From NCBI GenBank assembly GCA_903904515.1, contig CAIVCR010000073.1, positions 1 to 64,000 of the forward strand: a stretch of DNA of 64,000 nt. Direction: 5' to 3'. The position numbers were made by a program, and so were the translations under genes. The notes under the pieces are model-generated. The model was not told the origin of the DNA, searched no databases, and saw only the letters and a program-made list of their open reading frames with translations. The number at the start of each line of letters is the position of its first letter. Within the stretch, counting starts at the first letter, position 1. Source of the DNA: an uncultured Bacteroidia bacterium. GTDB taxonomy: Bacteria > Bacteroidota > Bacteroidia > Bacteroidales > Prolixibacteraceae. This document shows positions 16,966 to 27,256 of the stretch, piece after piece.

Positions 16966-19900
16966 CTACTCCTCCGTCACCTTTTTTAAATTATCATCAG
17001 GTATCCGGTCAACCAGATAATTATAAGGATCAATCCCAGCCTGAAAAGGTTTTTCCTTAACGCGAAAGGCAAACACATTTTCCTTATTGGTCAGCTTCAG
17101 CCTTTTTAGTAGCAATGGATTGCCCAGGCTTTTATTACTCTTTGATTCTGCAAAGACTCCAATATCCACATAATCCGACAGCGCGATATCCTTCTCCTTC
17201 CCCAACGAATCGGACCGGAACTTCTCAGAGGTTGTGTTAAAGGTCACTTCATACTCTTCACCCACTTTTTTATATTTCGCTTCAACTGTCCGATTCGAAA
17301 AGAGCGTTATATTTTCAAATAGATCGTCGATCAGATATTGCAAACTGTCAGGGGTAGCCTTCCGAAAAGCACGCACGGCAGATAGTGAAGTTGTATAAGG
17401 AGGTTGTTTATAGGCAAATGAATCGATCATGGTACGCAACGCGCCATTAACTTTATCTTCGCCGATCATCTCCTTCAGGTAGTACATGATCACACTCGCT
17501 TTTTGATAATGGATATAGGCCTGGGATTCAGATTTCATTAATGGGCGCTCCGCCTCAAACTCAGAGCTTCGCCCGCGCAGATAACCGTCCATTTCATACT
17601 TGAGAAATTTCTTCATCTTATCTTTGCCATACTCCTTCTCCATCACCATCAGGGCCGAATACTGGGCAAATCCCTCACTCATCATTTCACTCCCCTGCAT
17701 ATTTGCGCCGCAAAGCTGATGTGCCCAGTATTGATGCCCCATCTCATGTGCCACAACATAATATACCTGATCGATATCGTCGCTGGTAACCTTCCTCAAA
17801 TCGGTGATAAAGCCGATCCCCTCGCTGTAAGGCATCGTGCCCGGAAAAGCCTGTGCAAAACCGGCATACCTCGGAAACTCAATGATGCGGCATTGCTTAT
17901 GATAGTATTTCCCAAAATTCTGAGTGTAGTATTCCAACGATTTCTCCAGACTCTTTAGCATATTAGGGACATTGTACTCATGCGGTTTGATGTAGTACAC
18001 TTCAAGATCGATGCCATTCCATTTCTTGCGGGCTACTTCGTACCGTGCCGAAATAAAAGAGTAGAAATCAAGCGATTTCTGATCCAGTTTATAGTTAAAA
18101 TACCGCTTCCCATCGGCTTCCCACGATTTAATAAGACTTCCCGGAGCAATGGCAATCTGATCGGGAGCGGTGCTGATGGTTGTATTTACCTCCACCCAGT
18201 CGGCATCATGACTAATGTAGGTATTGGCCCGTGTTGACAGGTCATTTTCATTGAGTTTCGGCATCCGGAACCGTACGGGTAATTTTAATTTTATCCGCTT
18301 ATTCTTGTCTCCGATTTCATAGTTTTTTTCATAACCAAACGAAGGGACTATATTCGAATTGTTAAAGAAGGTACCGTTTTGGGTAAGCTGTGTAAATGAC
18401 ACTTCGTTCTCGAACCCCCGGGTTATCCGCGAAACGTCAAATCTAATCTGAATAGAATCATTGGGCTTTAAGGGAGCAGCTAACGCATAAATCCGGTAGT
18501 CGAGCCTGGTATCATCTAATTTTAAAGTACTTCCCTTGATGATCACATTAACTGAGTCAGGAATTTGCGGCATTGTAAAATGCAATTCAGTGATGGGTTG
18601 ATTGGAAATATTTCTGGCCCAGGCATCGATGGAGGCTTTCATGCTCCGCTCGTAAGGCATTAGATCGATCACGTAATCGTATTTATAAAAACGCGGCTGA
18701 ACCAGATGTTCATATTTCTTGTAAGATTTCTCGTAATCAACCTGCTTGTTTTCCTGCTCTTTCTCCGAATCGTATTTGTTCAGTACCTTTGTGTTGTAAT
18801 AGACAAATCCTGAACAAAGGATAAATGCCAAAATAGTTAGCCAGATTGCCGTTTTATTCTTTGACAGTAGATATTTTGCCTGGAATGACCTTTTCAAAAA
18901 GCCGGCCTCCTCACCCCTAATATAAAAGGCATAAATTAAAAACCCAATCAGAACAGAAAAAATAAACCAGTAGAGATTGAACCAGAATGTTGAAGGGATA
19001 AAGGGGCCGTACCCATTCATATCGGAATAGGTTACATTTGGCGTTAATCCGAATTTCACCATATTGGTATTTATCCGCAACAGGCCCCATATAAATGAAT
19101 TGAGAATCACAAAGGTGACAAAGGCAAAGTAGGCAATGTACCGGTTATTGATGAGGTAATGAAACAGTAGTGCAAGGATTACCAGGAATGTAAATGAGAG
19201 TAAATCCATAATCAGCAGCGACTTAAAGTAGACATCCAGTTCGTAGCGGTGATAACCAAATGCTGTCTGTGCGATTATCCCGATCAGGATGGTGCAACAG
19301 AGAATCAGTGCGATCGAAGCCACCATGGCCACCAGCTTTGAAACAAAGAGCAGCGAGGTTTGGATAGGGGTGGCATCCTGCATCTCATTGAATTTCGAAT
19401 CCCGCTCCTTCCAAACCAGAACACCTGAATAAAACGTGATAATCGCAATCAGGAATAAATAGAATGAACCCTGGATTAAGGAGATCACATTGTAGGTAAC
19501 CGGGTACTGATCGGTACCATATCTGCCTGTAAAGCTGGTCAATGAGGATACAAGGTTGATCATCCCGATCAAAACAATAATAATAAATGTCGGGTTTTTA
19601 ATCACCGCTTTGGTTTCAAAGCGGATCAGATACCATAACCCCGATAGTGAAAATTTACCTGCGTAGTTGGATGAGAAATTTGGTTTAGGAAAATTCAACG
19701 GAGCTGATTCCATCTCCGCTTTCTTCTCCTTTTTCGCCTTTTGATTTTTGGTGCTGAATGAAAATTTAAAATAGCCGACCACCAGGATCAAAAAGCTTAA
19801 TCCTATCCATATCAATCGATTATACAGAAAGGCACCGATCAAAGGTACTGCGTGCAGGTTCTTCTCGTCGACAGTCATGTATTTGGCGACAATATTTTCG

Positions 19901-20541
19901 GGCCGAAATCCAAACGGATCCAGAATATTGGCAAGCCACTCCTTTTCAAGATCGCGCGTAAAGCCGGCAGAGACAACATAAAACACCAGGATCAGCATTG
20001 CCCCGACGAATGAGACTGTATTACTCCTGAAAATAATTGCAAGCACGTATAAAAATACTGCCGCTATAATCGTATTCGGAATACCAAAACTCAATATTCC
20101 CTGCAGGTGGCCGCTCCAGATGATATCGCCGAATCGTTCAGGCTGAGCCCAAGGCATCAGGGGACCAATTAAGGCGCCAATTGAAACACCCAGCAAAGGC
20201 AATATGGCAATCGACGTGGCGCCGATGAATTTGCCAAAGTAGTAATCCCTCTTTTTGATGGGTGAGGAAAACACAAACTGGTACATCCCCTGGGCAAAAT
20301 CGCGGTTGGCTGAGGCATTCATAAAGGCAGTTGTCATCAACAAACAAACCAGCGACATCACCCCATAATAGGTTTGAATTACATAAGGGGCATTTTTATG
20401 TACACTTCCCACACCGCCACCAATTGTAACATTATCGGATGAGACGGCACCCATCACCAGCATTGTGTTGATGAATAAAAAGATCCAGATCATTGGAGAA
20501 CTAAGCCACAACTTCCATTCGTGTCTGATAAATTTCCACAT
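16966..20541 (-). CDS. ABC-2 type permease fused to an M1-family aminopeptidase domain
   Basis: About 1191 residues from the ATG at 20541 (MWKFIRHEW); the alternative start at 20586 would overlap the ATPase gene and adds no conserved sequence. The first 600 residues hold two ABC-2 permease-like membrane blocks (about 12 hydrophobic segments). The remainder is extracytoplasmic and carries the gluzincin site HEMGH at 932-936 with the next ligand Glu 956 in SEGFAQ, one residue later than the textbook HEXXH-X18-E spacing, plus a YSEGIGF-type substrate segment. The paired ATPase gene ends 10 bp upstream. The two likely form an exporter whose permease carries its own peptidase; substrate unknown. 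Confidence 0.85.
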   Translation of the reverse strand: MWKFIRHEWKLWLSSPMIWIFLFINTMLVMGAVSSDNVTIGGGVGSVHKNAPYVIQTYYGVMSLVCLLMTTAFMNASANRDFAQGMYQFVFSSPIKKRDYYFGKFIGATSIAILPLLGVSIGALIGPLMPWAQPERFGDIIWSGHLQGILSFGIPNTIIAAVFLYVLAIIFRSNTVSFVGAMLILVFYVVSAGFTRDLEKEWLANILDPFGFRPENIVAKYMTVDEKNLHAVPLIGAFLYNRLIWIGLSFLILVVGYFKFSFSTKNQKAKKEKKAEMESAPLNFPKPNFSSNYAGKFSLSGLWYLIRFETKAVIKNPTFIIIVLIGMINLVSSLTSFTGRYGTDQYPVTYNVISLIQGSFYLFLIAIITFYSGVLVWKERDSKFNEMQDATPIQTSLLFVSKLVAMVASIALILCCTILIGIIAQTAFGYHRYELDVYFKSLLIMDLLSFTFLVILALLFHYLINNRYIAYFAFVTFVILNSFIWGLLRINTNMVKFGLTPNVTYSDMNGYGPFIPSTFWFNLYWFIFSVLIGFLIYAFYIRGEEAGFLKRSFQAKYLLSKNKTAIWLTILAFILCSGFVYYNTKVLNKYDSEKEQENKQVDYEKSYKKYEHLVQPRFYKYDYVIDLMPYERSMKASIDAWARNISNQPITELHFTMPQIPDSVNVIIKGSTLKLDDTRLDYRIYALAAPLKPNDSIQIRFDVSRITRGFENEVSFTQLTQNGTFFNNSNIVPSFGYEKNYEIGDKNKRIKLKLPVRFRMPKLNENDLSTRANTYISHDADWVEVNTTISTAPDQIAIAPGSLIKSWEADGKRYFNYKLDQKSLDFYSFISARYEVARKKWNGIDLEVYYIKPHEYNVPNMLKSLEKSLEYYTQNFGKYYHKQCRIIEFPRYAGFAQAFPGTMPYSEGIGFITDLRKVTSDDIDQVYYVVAHEMGHQYWAHQLCGANMQGSEMMSEGFAQYSALMVMEKEYGKDKMKKFLKYEMDGYLRGRSSEFEAERPLMKSESQAYIHYQKASVIMYYLKEMIGEDKVNGALRTMIDSFAYKQPPYTTSLSAVRAFRKATPDSLQYLIDDLFENITLFSNRTVEAKYKKVGEEYEVTFNTTSEKFRSDSLGKEKDIALSDYVDIGVFAESKSNKSLGNPLLLKRLKLTNKENVFAFRVKEKPFQAGIDPYNYLVDRIPDDNLKKVTEE

Positions 20542-20551
20542 GAGATTTAAG

Positions 20552-21424
20552 TTAAACCAGTTCGTTAAGGTTGGCAAAAAATACATGTTCCAGATTCTCT
20601 TCGGCTTTTGTGAAACCGTTGTCGAGCTCTTTTTCCGAGAAGGCGTGAATCAATGGTTTTCCACCCACCAGTTTGCTCGAAATAATCTTGTAATCATTTT
20701 GGAATTGCTGCAGCTGAGCCTTTTCAACCCGTCGTTCCCATACCTTCCCTTTAATTTGCAGCAACGCATCATCAGTATTGCCACAAAATAAAACCCGGCC
20801 TTTATCGACTATCGCCATTTGGGTGCATAGTTCCCTGACATCCTGCACAATATGGGTCGAGAGGATAATAATGATATTTTCGCCTATTTCACTCAGGATA
20901 TTATAAAAACGGTTCCGCTCGCCCGGATCAAGTCCGGCCGTAGGCTCATCCACGATAACAAGCCGTGGGTCGCCAATCAGACATTGCGCAATGCCAAAAC
21001 GCTGACGCATTCCGCCGCTGTAACTACTCACCGACTTTTTACGATGATCAAAAAGATTTACCTTATTCAGTAAATAATTCACCATCTCTTTACGCTCGCC
21101 GCTATTGCCAAAACCTTTCAGAAGGGCCAGATGATCCAGCAGATCAATCGCTGAAGTACGTGGATAAACCCCAAATTCCTGGGGTAAATAGCCCAATACT
21201 TGCCGAACAGCGTCTTTATTATTAAGTACATCAGTCTCTCCAAGCATTGCAGAACCACTGTCGGCATCCTGAAGGGTCGCCAGTATGCGCATTAAGGTCG
21301 ATTTCCCGGCCCCATTGGGTCCCAATAATCCGAACATCCCCTTGTTGATGGTAAGTGAAACATCAATCAAAGCGCGTACGCCGTTTCCGTATTGCTTGTT
21401 CAGCCCTTCGATTTTTAATATCAT
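20552..21424 (-). CDS. ABC transporter ATP-binding protein
   Basis: 290 residues. Walker A GPNGAGKST is at 35-43, the Q-loop PQEFG at 81-85, signature SGGMR at 136-140, Walker B LVIVDE at 155-160 and the switch His in LSTHIVQD. It energises the permease-peptidase encoded immediately downstream. The C-terminal 50 residues beyond the core ATPase resemble the tail of ABC-2 type exporters. Confidence 0.95.
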   Translation of the reverse strand: MILKIEGLNKQYGNGVRALIDVSLTINKGMFGLLGPNGAGKSTLMRILATLQDADSGSAMLGETDVLNNKDAVRQVLGYLPQEFGVYPRTSAIDLLDHLALLKGFGNSGERKEMVNYLLNKVNLFDHRKKSVSSYSGGMRQRFGIAQCLIGDPRLVIVDEPTAGLDPGERNRFYNILSEIGENIIIILSTHIVQDVRELCTQMAIVDKGRVLFCGNTDDALLQIKGKVWERRVEKAQLQQFQNDYKIISSKLVGGKPLIHAFSEKELDNGFTKAEENLEHVFFANLNELV

Positions 21425-21561
21425 ATTCTGGCTATTAAAGGTTATAAGACGATTTATAGAAAAAATCTACTACATAATTAAAATTAGAATTCCTGACTTG
21501 AAACATTCTAAGGTTCAGAGCACCGTTTATATTTGTAGTTCAGGGATAAAATGTATTCAAA

Positions 21562-21569
21562 CAAATATA
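21562..21569 (-). promoter_or_regulatory. candidate -7 box for the ABC ATPase/permease operon
   Basis: On the minus strand the bases read TATATTTG, a TAnnTTTG match, 138 bp before the ATPase ATG and after the GH51 stop. No convincing -33 element was found. Confidence 0.3.
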
Positions 21570-21597
21570 CATGAATTAAAGATATTTATATGGCTAA

Positions 21598-24126
21598 TTA
21601 TCTGGAAGCCTTTATCTTCAAAATCGTAAATGAACCTGCCCCAAACTCATAATCGAAATCCTTCGAAAATTTAGTGTAGCGGGAAGACTTTGGTGAAATC
21701 TTCAGTGGCTCTTCGTATGAATTTTCCTCCTTCAAATTAGCAGTAGATAAGGTGACAACTTCCCCCTCAGGTGTCACGATGCCACAGTTGCTTATTTTGA
21801 TTGACGGATGCCAGGGTGTTTCGTCGGCATTTACTACTTTAATTATTACCTCTCCGTTTTTCTGGTCAAAGCCTGAAACAGCAAACTGATGCAACGGGCT
21901 CATCGGTTTATAGTTGATAAACTCTTTCCCATCAATCCATAGTGAAATATTATCGTTGGATCTGACAATCTTTAAATCGTACCATTTATTCGTTTCAACT
22001 GCAAACGGTAACTGTTCAGAGACAATTCCCGCAGTTGTTCCACCCTCGATTTTCTCCATCCCGGTCTGGGTGTTTCCCCAACCTCCGATATTAAAGAGAA
22101 ACCCCTTCTGGTTTTTATCTGACATTCCCAGATAGATCAGGAATCCTTCGTTCCCATTGGTTTTCCGCGCCTTTAATTCAAAGGTATAATTCCCTGAATA
22201 GGTTTTATTCAGCATCAAACCGGTCATGTTTCCGTTTGAATTTTGAGCAACCAGATTATCCGAGAAAGCCCATTCTCCACTTTGTTTTGCCCAATCTGCA
22301 ACAACAGGAATTTCCACCCGATTATCCTGAGTAGTCACCTTAAAATCTTTATATTCTGTTTGGGTTTGCCAGGTTCCCACCCCAAAAGATCCATCCGCAA
22401 GCAGCGGAAACGATTTGGCAGCACGAGGGGTGATACTGGTCGCCAGATTATAGGCAGGCCTATTTTCGGAAACCATTTTTTGGACATAATACGATGTCCT
22501 GCCGACAACCTGCATATTATCGATCCAGATCAGGTTTACAGGCCATGTCCGGTCATTCCGGTTTTCAAAAAGAGGAGCATATGACGCCATCGTTACCAGG
22601 TCACTGTTGCGTTCCATCCCGGTAATAAAAGCTGCCTCGCTTAATGCAGCCAGCATATTTCCTCCACCAACACCCTGATTACATGCGTATTCACCCACAT
22701 AGACAGTGCGTTCTCCGCGGGGTTGCTTATCAAAAATGGTTGCATTCTTAAAGAAGAAGTCAGGGGCAACATACCAATGGGGATCGATCATATCGGTCTT
22801 GGCGACTTTCTTTACCTCATCCCCTAGTCCGTGATTTGAAATCAGTGTCAGCTGGGGATACTTGGATTTAATCGCCTTGTAGAACAGGTCAAAGCGGGCA
22901 TTGTAAACAGGACCGTTGTTCTCATTTCCAATCTCAATAAACTGCAGCGGGAATGGAGCCGGATGCCCTGACGCTGCACGTTTGGCCCCCCAGGTGGTGG
23001 ATGCGTCTCCAAGCGCATATTCGATGGCATCGAGTACATCATTGATATAAAACTGAACATCACCTTCCTTGCAAGCATCACCAACCCGGGCCTGGCATCC
23101 AAGGCCGACGTTACATACGAACATGGCCTTTGCCCCGATATCTTCGCAAAACTGGAGATGTTCAAAGTATCCGTAACCATAGGTACTCCGGTATCCCCAG
23201 GTGCTGAATTCCCCGCTTCGTTTCATCGGGTCACCAAGGGTCTTCTTCCACTCAAAACGGTTGCCCAGAGTGATTCCCTCAACGACACATCCACCGGGCC
23301 AGCGGACAAATCCGGGATGAAGTCCGACTAACATTTCGGCCACATCAGGTCTCATCCCATTTGCGCGGTTTTTGAATGTCTTTTCCGGGAAAAGAGAGAC
23401 ATACTCGACATAAACAGTTCCGCTACCCTTGAAGCAAAGGGCCAGTTTCGCTTTGGCATCAGTCTGATCAGGACCGATTGCTATTTTATATTCCTGCCAC
23501 CCTGCACCACTTTTAAGCGTCACCGGAAGTTTCGCAAGTGAATTGCCTGAAGAGGAGATCAGACAAGCTTTAAGTGTCCCTTTATAATTTGTAGTACGCA
23601 GATAAAATCGCAAATTATACCGTTGACCCTGCTTTACCCCCACACCCCAGAATCCACTATTTAATAGCATTACATGGTCTGCCGATTGAGGTATGGTAAT
23701 CTGCAGGGAATTAGGAGCCGCAACATCCAGCGGATTATTTTTGGTAAGTTTCATCTGAGCCTTTGCTTTACCGTCAGACACGAGTGACCATCCGGGGATT
23801 GGATCTTCACTCCATCGAAAACCTTCTTTACTCAACGCTCCTGTCAGATGATTTTTCATCGGAGCAGGATAAAGTTTATCCCCCTTTACGGAATATCCCG
23901 CCGGATACTCTTTTTCTTCAAAACCACGGTTCTGCAGGAGCTCACCGTACAAGCCACCCTCACCTGCATGATTAATCTCTTCAAAGAAAACACCGTACAT
24001 ACTTGGAGAGACATCAGCCCCTTTTTGAGAGAAGTCTATACTAATCTGCCCTTCAGTCTGAGGTTTGGGAGTACACGAGAGGAGAAAAAACAGTGAAAAT
24101 AGTGCAGGAATCAGTATTTTTTTCAT
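21598..24126 (-). CDS. alpha-L-arabinofuranosidase, GH51-type lipoprotein with C-terminal lectin-like domain
   Basis: 842 residues with a lipoprotein signal (LFFLLSC, Cys 18). The start of the mature region, MYGVFFEEINHAGEGGLYGELLQNRGFE at 43-70, is diagnostic of GH51. A carbohydrate-binding insert lies at about 100-250. The acid/base is Glu 402 (IGNENNG) and the nucleophile Glu 479 (VGEYACN). A DUF1080/LamG-like beta domain follows at about 600-760. It releases terminal arabinofuranose from arabinan, arabinoxylan or arabinogalactan at the cell surface or periplasm. It lies upstream of the ABC genes on the same strand but 173 bp apart. Confidence 0.92.
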   Translation of the reverse strand: MKKILIPALFSLFFLLSCTPKPQTEGQISIDFSQKGADVSPSMYGVFFEEINHAGEGGLYGELLQNRGFEEKEYPAGYSVKGDKLYPAPMKNHLTGALSKEGFRWSEDPIPGWSLVSDGKAKAQMKLTKNNPLDVAAPNSLQITIPQSADHVMLLNSGFWGVGVKQGQRYNLRFYLRTTNYKGTLKACLISSSGNSLAKLPVTLKSGAGWQEYKIAIGPDQTDAKAKLALCFKGSGTVYVEYVSLFPEKTFKNRANGMRPDVAEMLVGLHPGFVRWPGGCVVEGITLGNRFEWKKTLGDPMKRSGEFSTWGYRSTYGYGYFEHLQFCEDIGAKAMFVCNVGLGCQARVGDACKEGDVQFYINDVLDAIEYALGDASTTWGAKRAASGHPAPFPLQFIEIGNENNGPVYNARFDLFYKAIKSKYPQLTLISNHGLGDEVKKVAKTDMIDPHWYVAPDFFFKNATIFDKQPRGERTVYVGEYACNQGVGGGNMLAALSEAAFITGMERNSDLVTMASYAPLFENRNDRTWPVNLIWIDNMQVVGRTSYYVQKMVSENRPAYNLATSITPRAAKSFPLLADGSFGVGTWQTQTEYKDFKVTTQDNRVEIPVVADWAKQSGEWAFSDNLVAQNSNGNMTGLMLNKTYSGNYTFELKARKTNGNEGFLIYLGMSDKNQKGFLFNIGGWGNTQTGMEKIEGGTTAGIVSEQLPFAVETNKWYDLKIVRSNDNISLWIDGKEFINYKPMSPLHQFAVSGFDQKNGEVIIKVVNADETPWHPSIKISNCGIVTPEGEVVTLSTANLKEENSYEEPLKISPKSSRYTKFSKDFDYEFGAGSFTILKIKASR

Positions 24127-24166
24127 GCTGGCTTAGATTTGATATAAAGTTCGTAATGGGCTTATA

Positions 24167-24174
24167 CAAATTTA
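24167..24174 (-). promoter_or_regulatory. candidate -7 box for the GH51 gene
   Basis: TAAATTTG on the minus strand fits TAnnTTTG and lies 40 bp before the ATG. A -33 TTG is not visible. Confidence 0.35.
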
Positions 24175-24230
24175 CACTTCTAAAGTAACTAATTTAAGAA
24201 CACAATAATATCTCATGTTCACTAAATGAT

Positions 24231-24350
24231 CTGTCGCCGCTATGCGGCTGGAATTTTTGTAATACCGGAATTTTACCAAACTATCGGTGCGATGCACCTA
24301 AACCTCTGAAGAGCCGTGTAACGGCGTAAGTTTGGGAAAAAGGATAATCA
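24231..24350 (-). repeat. multi-hairpin dispersed repeat, copy 2
   Basis: The core at 24271-24350, read on the minus strand, matches copy 1 (1726-1803): the same GCCG-TTACA-CGGC and GGTGC-ATC-GCACC mini-hairpins inside the CCAAACTT.../AAGTTTGG-type outer pair. The GCCGC-TAT-GCGGC hairpin sits at about 24236-24248. It lies just past the nuoN stop and may also end nuo transcription. Confidence 0.7.
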
Positions 24351-24366
24351 GATAAGAATTAGATCC

Positions 24367-25740
24367 TTAGATCGGAACCGTCCATACAAATAAACCCAGC
24401 AGAAGAACTGCAACACCACAGACGATGATTAAAGCGGCGTTGAGTTTGGTAATTTCAATTGGATTTGGATCGTTACTCTCCGAAAATGCTTCCCGAAGGA
24501 CATAAAAATAGTAATAGATTCCAATAATTGCCATTATGATGGCAAAAATGGAGATAGCCAGGTATCCGCGACTGATCGATAAAATAAAAACGCGGTATTT
24601 TGCAAGGAAGCCGGCTGTTGGGGGAAGACCTGCGAGCGACATGAGCAGGATCGTCATAAAAACAGCCATCCACGGTTTCTGTTTGTATAATCCGCGAAAG
24701 ATAGAAAGTTCCTCCAGGCCATTTGAAGCTCGTTTCATATGAATAAAGATGATGAAAAGGGGAACAGTAGCCAGCGAATACACAAAGGTATAATAGAGGA
24801 GAACCGAGGCAGATGAATCGTGCTGTGAAAGCATTGCAAGCATCATAAAGCCGGTATGAACGATTGCGGAATAAGCCAGCAAACGTTTAAAATTTGTCTG
24901 ATTTAATGCGGCAAGGTTTCCTACCAGCAACGAGAGCATGGTCATCACCCATAGGGTTTTCTCCAGAGGTCCGGGCAATGGCAATAATCCCATACCCAGC
25001 AAACGGTAAAAAGCGGCAAAGCCGGCTGTTTTAACAACGGTTGCCATAAAAGCAGTAACCAGCGTGGGGGAACCTTCGTAAACATCGGGACTCCAGAAGT
25101 GAAAAGGGGCTACTGCTACTTTAAAGGCTACTCCAATGAGAATAAAAAGCAAACCTACCATAAGCATAGGTGGAAGGTGGCCATTGAACTGCGCAATATA
25201 GTTCTTGATTTCAGGGAGATAAAAGGTCGCAGAGGCTCCGTAAACCAAGGCAATTCCAAAGAGAAAAAATGCTGTCGCAAACGAGCCAAGCAAAAAATAT
25301 TTAAACGAAGCTTCATTTGAGCGGAATGAGCTTTTCTTCCCACCGGCAAGGATATATAAGGGAATTGATAAGATCTCTATCCCAAGAAAAAGCATGATCA
25401 GGTTTGAAAAGGAGGTCATCAGAAAAGCGCCTGTAAGCGCGAAAATCATCAGTGCATATTGCTCTGCAACATGATGTTCCATCCGTTTGTAATAATTGAT
25501 ACCAAACAGGAAAATCAGGATGGTAATGATTAGCATGGATACATTGAAGGCGATCGAAAAGTTATCGATGATCATCATATCATGAAAATACTTCGATCCA
25601 AGTCCCCAATCTTTAATCGAAAGAACCATACTGATCACCAGACCGGTGATAGCAACGGGCGCTAAAATTGTTTTGTTCTCTGCAAAACCCAGATACAGAA
25701 CGATGATTCCAAAAACTGTTAATAAAATTATTGCGCTCAT
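24367..25740 (-). CDS. nuoN: NADH-quinone oxidoreductase subunit N
   Basis: 457 residues, a polytopic antiporter-like (Mrp/NuoLMN) subunit with about 14 hydrophobic segments. The conserved membrane lysine and proline motifs of the proton channel are visible (FKVAVAPFHFWSPDVYEGSP, FKRLLAYSAIVHTG). It is the last gene of the 14-gene complex I operon, 37 bp after nuoM, and is followed by a structured repeat. Confidence 0.95.
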   Translation of the reverse strand: MSAIILLTVFGIIVLYLGFAENKTILAPVAITGLVISMVLSIKDWGLGSKYFHDMMIIDNFSIAFNVSMLIITILIFLFGINYYKRMEHHVAEQYALMIFALTGAFLMTSFSNLIMLFLGIEILSIPLYILAGGKKSSFRSNEASFKYFLLGSFATAFFLFGIALVYGASATFYLPEIKNYIAQFNGHLPPMLMVGLLFILIGVAFKVAVAPFHFWSPDVYEGSPTLVTAFMATVVKTAGFAAFYRLLGMGLLPLPGPLEKTLWVMTMLSLLVGNLAALNQTNFKRLLAYSAIVHTGFMMLAMLSQHDSSASVLLYYTFVYSLATVPLFIIFIHMKRASNGLEELSIFRGLYKQKPWMAVFMTILLMSLAGLPPTAGFLAKYRVFILSISRGYLAISIFAIIMAIIGIYYYFYVLREAFSESNDPNPIEITKLNAALIIVCGVAVLLLGLFVWTVPI

Positions 25741-25777
25741 TGGCTAACTAAATTCAAGTTGTTTCTAATAGATTTGA

Positions 25778-27256
25778 TTAACGCAAAAATAAGGTAACAA
25801 CCTCATTCGCAGGTATCAAAAGTTTCTGCATGGAATTTACCGATTCTTCAAGTAAATTCAGGATTGGCTGAGGATATACCCCCAGTATAAATATGATGGC
25901 AATCAATGGAATAAGAATCAGGTAATCAATAACCTGAACATCTTTTATCTTTGACAACGCCGGATTTTCATCACCAAGCATGATCCGTTGATAGGCATAA
26001 AGCATATATATTGCCCCAAGAATCATCGTTAAACCGCCAAAAACGGCAATCCAGATCGATTGTTTTGCAAGTCCGGTTATGATGAGAAACTCCCCGACAA
26101 AACCGGAGGTAAGCGGCAGGGCTATTGAACCGAGCACAACCATCAGCAAAAGGATGGCCATGTTGGGTGCAGCCAGTTTGAGCCCCCCCATCTGAGGTAA
26201 TTCAAGCGTACCGGTTCTTTCCTGGATAAGATGCACCAGGTAAAAGAGTGCTACAATAGTCACACCATGACTGATAACCTGGAAGAGCAGTCCCTGCAGG
26301 GAATAATAATTAAGGGCAAACATTGCTGCAGCCATCAGTGAGATATGGGCCATCGATGAAAATGCGATCAACCGTTTAATATTTGTCTGGCGGAAGGCGA
26401 TTACTGAGGCGTAAACAACACCTATCAGGCACATGGTGATGACAGTATTTTGCCAAAAAAGTACCCCTTGAGGAACAATTGGAAACAAAAAACGTAATGC
26501 CCCATAAATACCCATTTTGGTCATAACTCCGGCCAATATCATTACCCCCTGTTTTGACGCCATGGTATACGTGGAAGGTTGCCAGGTATGAAAAGGGAAA
26601 ATGGGCAACTTAATTGCAAATGCGATAAAGAGAATCCAGAACAGCCAGGTCTGTGTATCGGCAGGAAGATGAAGCTGATTAAAAGCCGAAAAATCAGTAG
26701 TGTGCAAACTTCCGGTCCAGGTATACAAATAGATTATTCCAAACAGGAGAAACAGACTCCCCGTTAAGGTGTAAATAAAGAATTTTAACGTGACAGCTCT
26801 GCGGTTTTCGCCACCCCAGAGTAGCAGAATAAAATAGACCGGAATCAGGGTAAGCTCCCAGAAAATGTAAAATAAAAAAGCATTCTGGGCGAGGAAAACT
26901 CCGATCAGCGACGACTGGGTAAACAGAATCAGGAAGTTCAGAACGGGGATCTTGATATGGGCCCGGGTAAAGCCCGAAAGGATGATGAAAGGGAAAAGCA
27001 GGTTCGTTAACAGTAACATGATCAAACTAATCCCGTCATAACCTAACGTGAATTGTGTTCCCATAAAATGGGTGGAGTCGATGGTATATGTTGTGGATGG
27101 AACAGTACTGATCAACCCCAGGGTAAGAATTAAATTTACTAAAGCCGATCCCAGGGCAATAAACCGTACGGTTGCCGGATTCCTCAGTAAGAGAAGGAAT
27201 AACCCAGTGATAACAGGTAATAAAAGAATAATTATCAATATCATAGGATCAGACAA
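25778..27256 (-). CDS. nuoM: NADH-quinone oxidoreductase subunit M
   Basis: 492 residues, a proton-pumping antiporter-like membrane subunit. Family motifs include the channel glutamate segment FYIFWELTLIPVYFI, the lysine-bearing FAIKLPIFPFHTWQPSTY and NIKRLIAFSSMAHISL. It overlaps the end of nuoL by 8 bp, indicating coupled translation. Confidence 0.96.
   Translation of the reverse strand: MSDPMILIIILLLPVITGLFLLLLRNPATVRFIALGSALVNLILTLGLISTVPSTTYTIDSTHFMGTQFTLGYDGISLIMLLLTNLLFPFIILSGFTRAHIKIPVLNFLILFTQSSLIGVFLAQNAFLFYIFWELTLIPVYFILLLWGGENRRAVTLKFFIYTLTGSLFLLFGIIYLYTWTGSLHTTDFSAFNQLHLPADTQTWLFWILFIAFAIKLPIFPFHTWQPSTYTMASKQGVMILAGVMTKMGIYGALRFLFPIVPQGVLFWQNTVITMCLIGVVYASVIAFRQTNIKRLIAFSSMAHISLMAAAMFALNYYSLQGLLFQVISHGVTIVALFYLVHLIQERTGTLELPQMGGLKLAAPNMAILLLMVVLGSIALPLTSGFVGEFLIITGLAKQSIWIAVFGGLTMILGAIYMLYAYQRIMLGDENPALSKIKDVQVIDYLILIPLIAIIFILGVYPQPILNLLEESVNSMQKLLIPANEVVTLFLR

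Noticed and set aside
21528-21535. TATATTTG on the plus strand in the GH51-ABC spacer
   Set aside because: A good -7 match but there is no plus-strand gene downstream; in AT-rich DNA such octamers are expected by chance.
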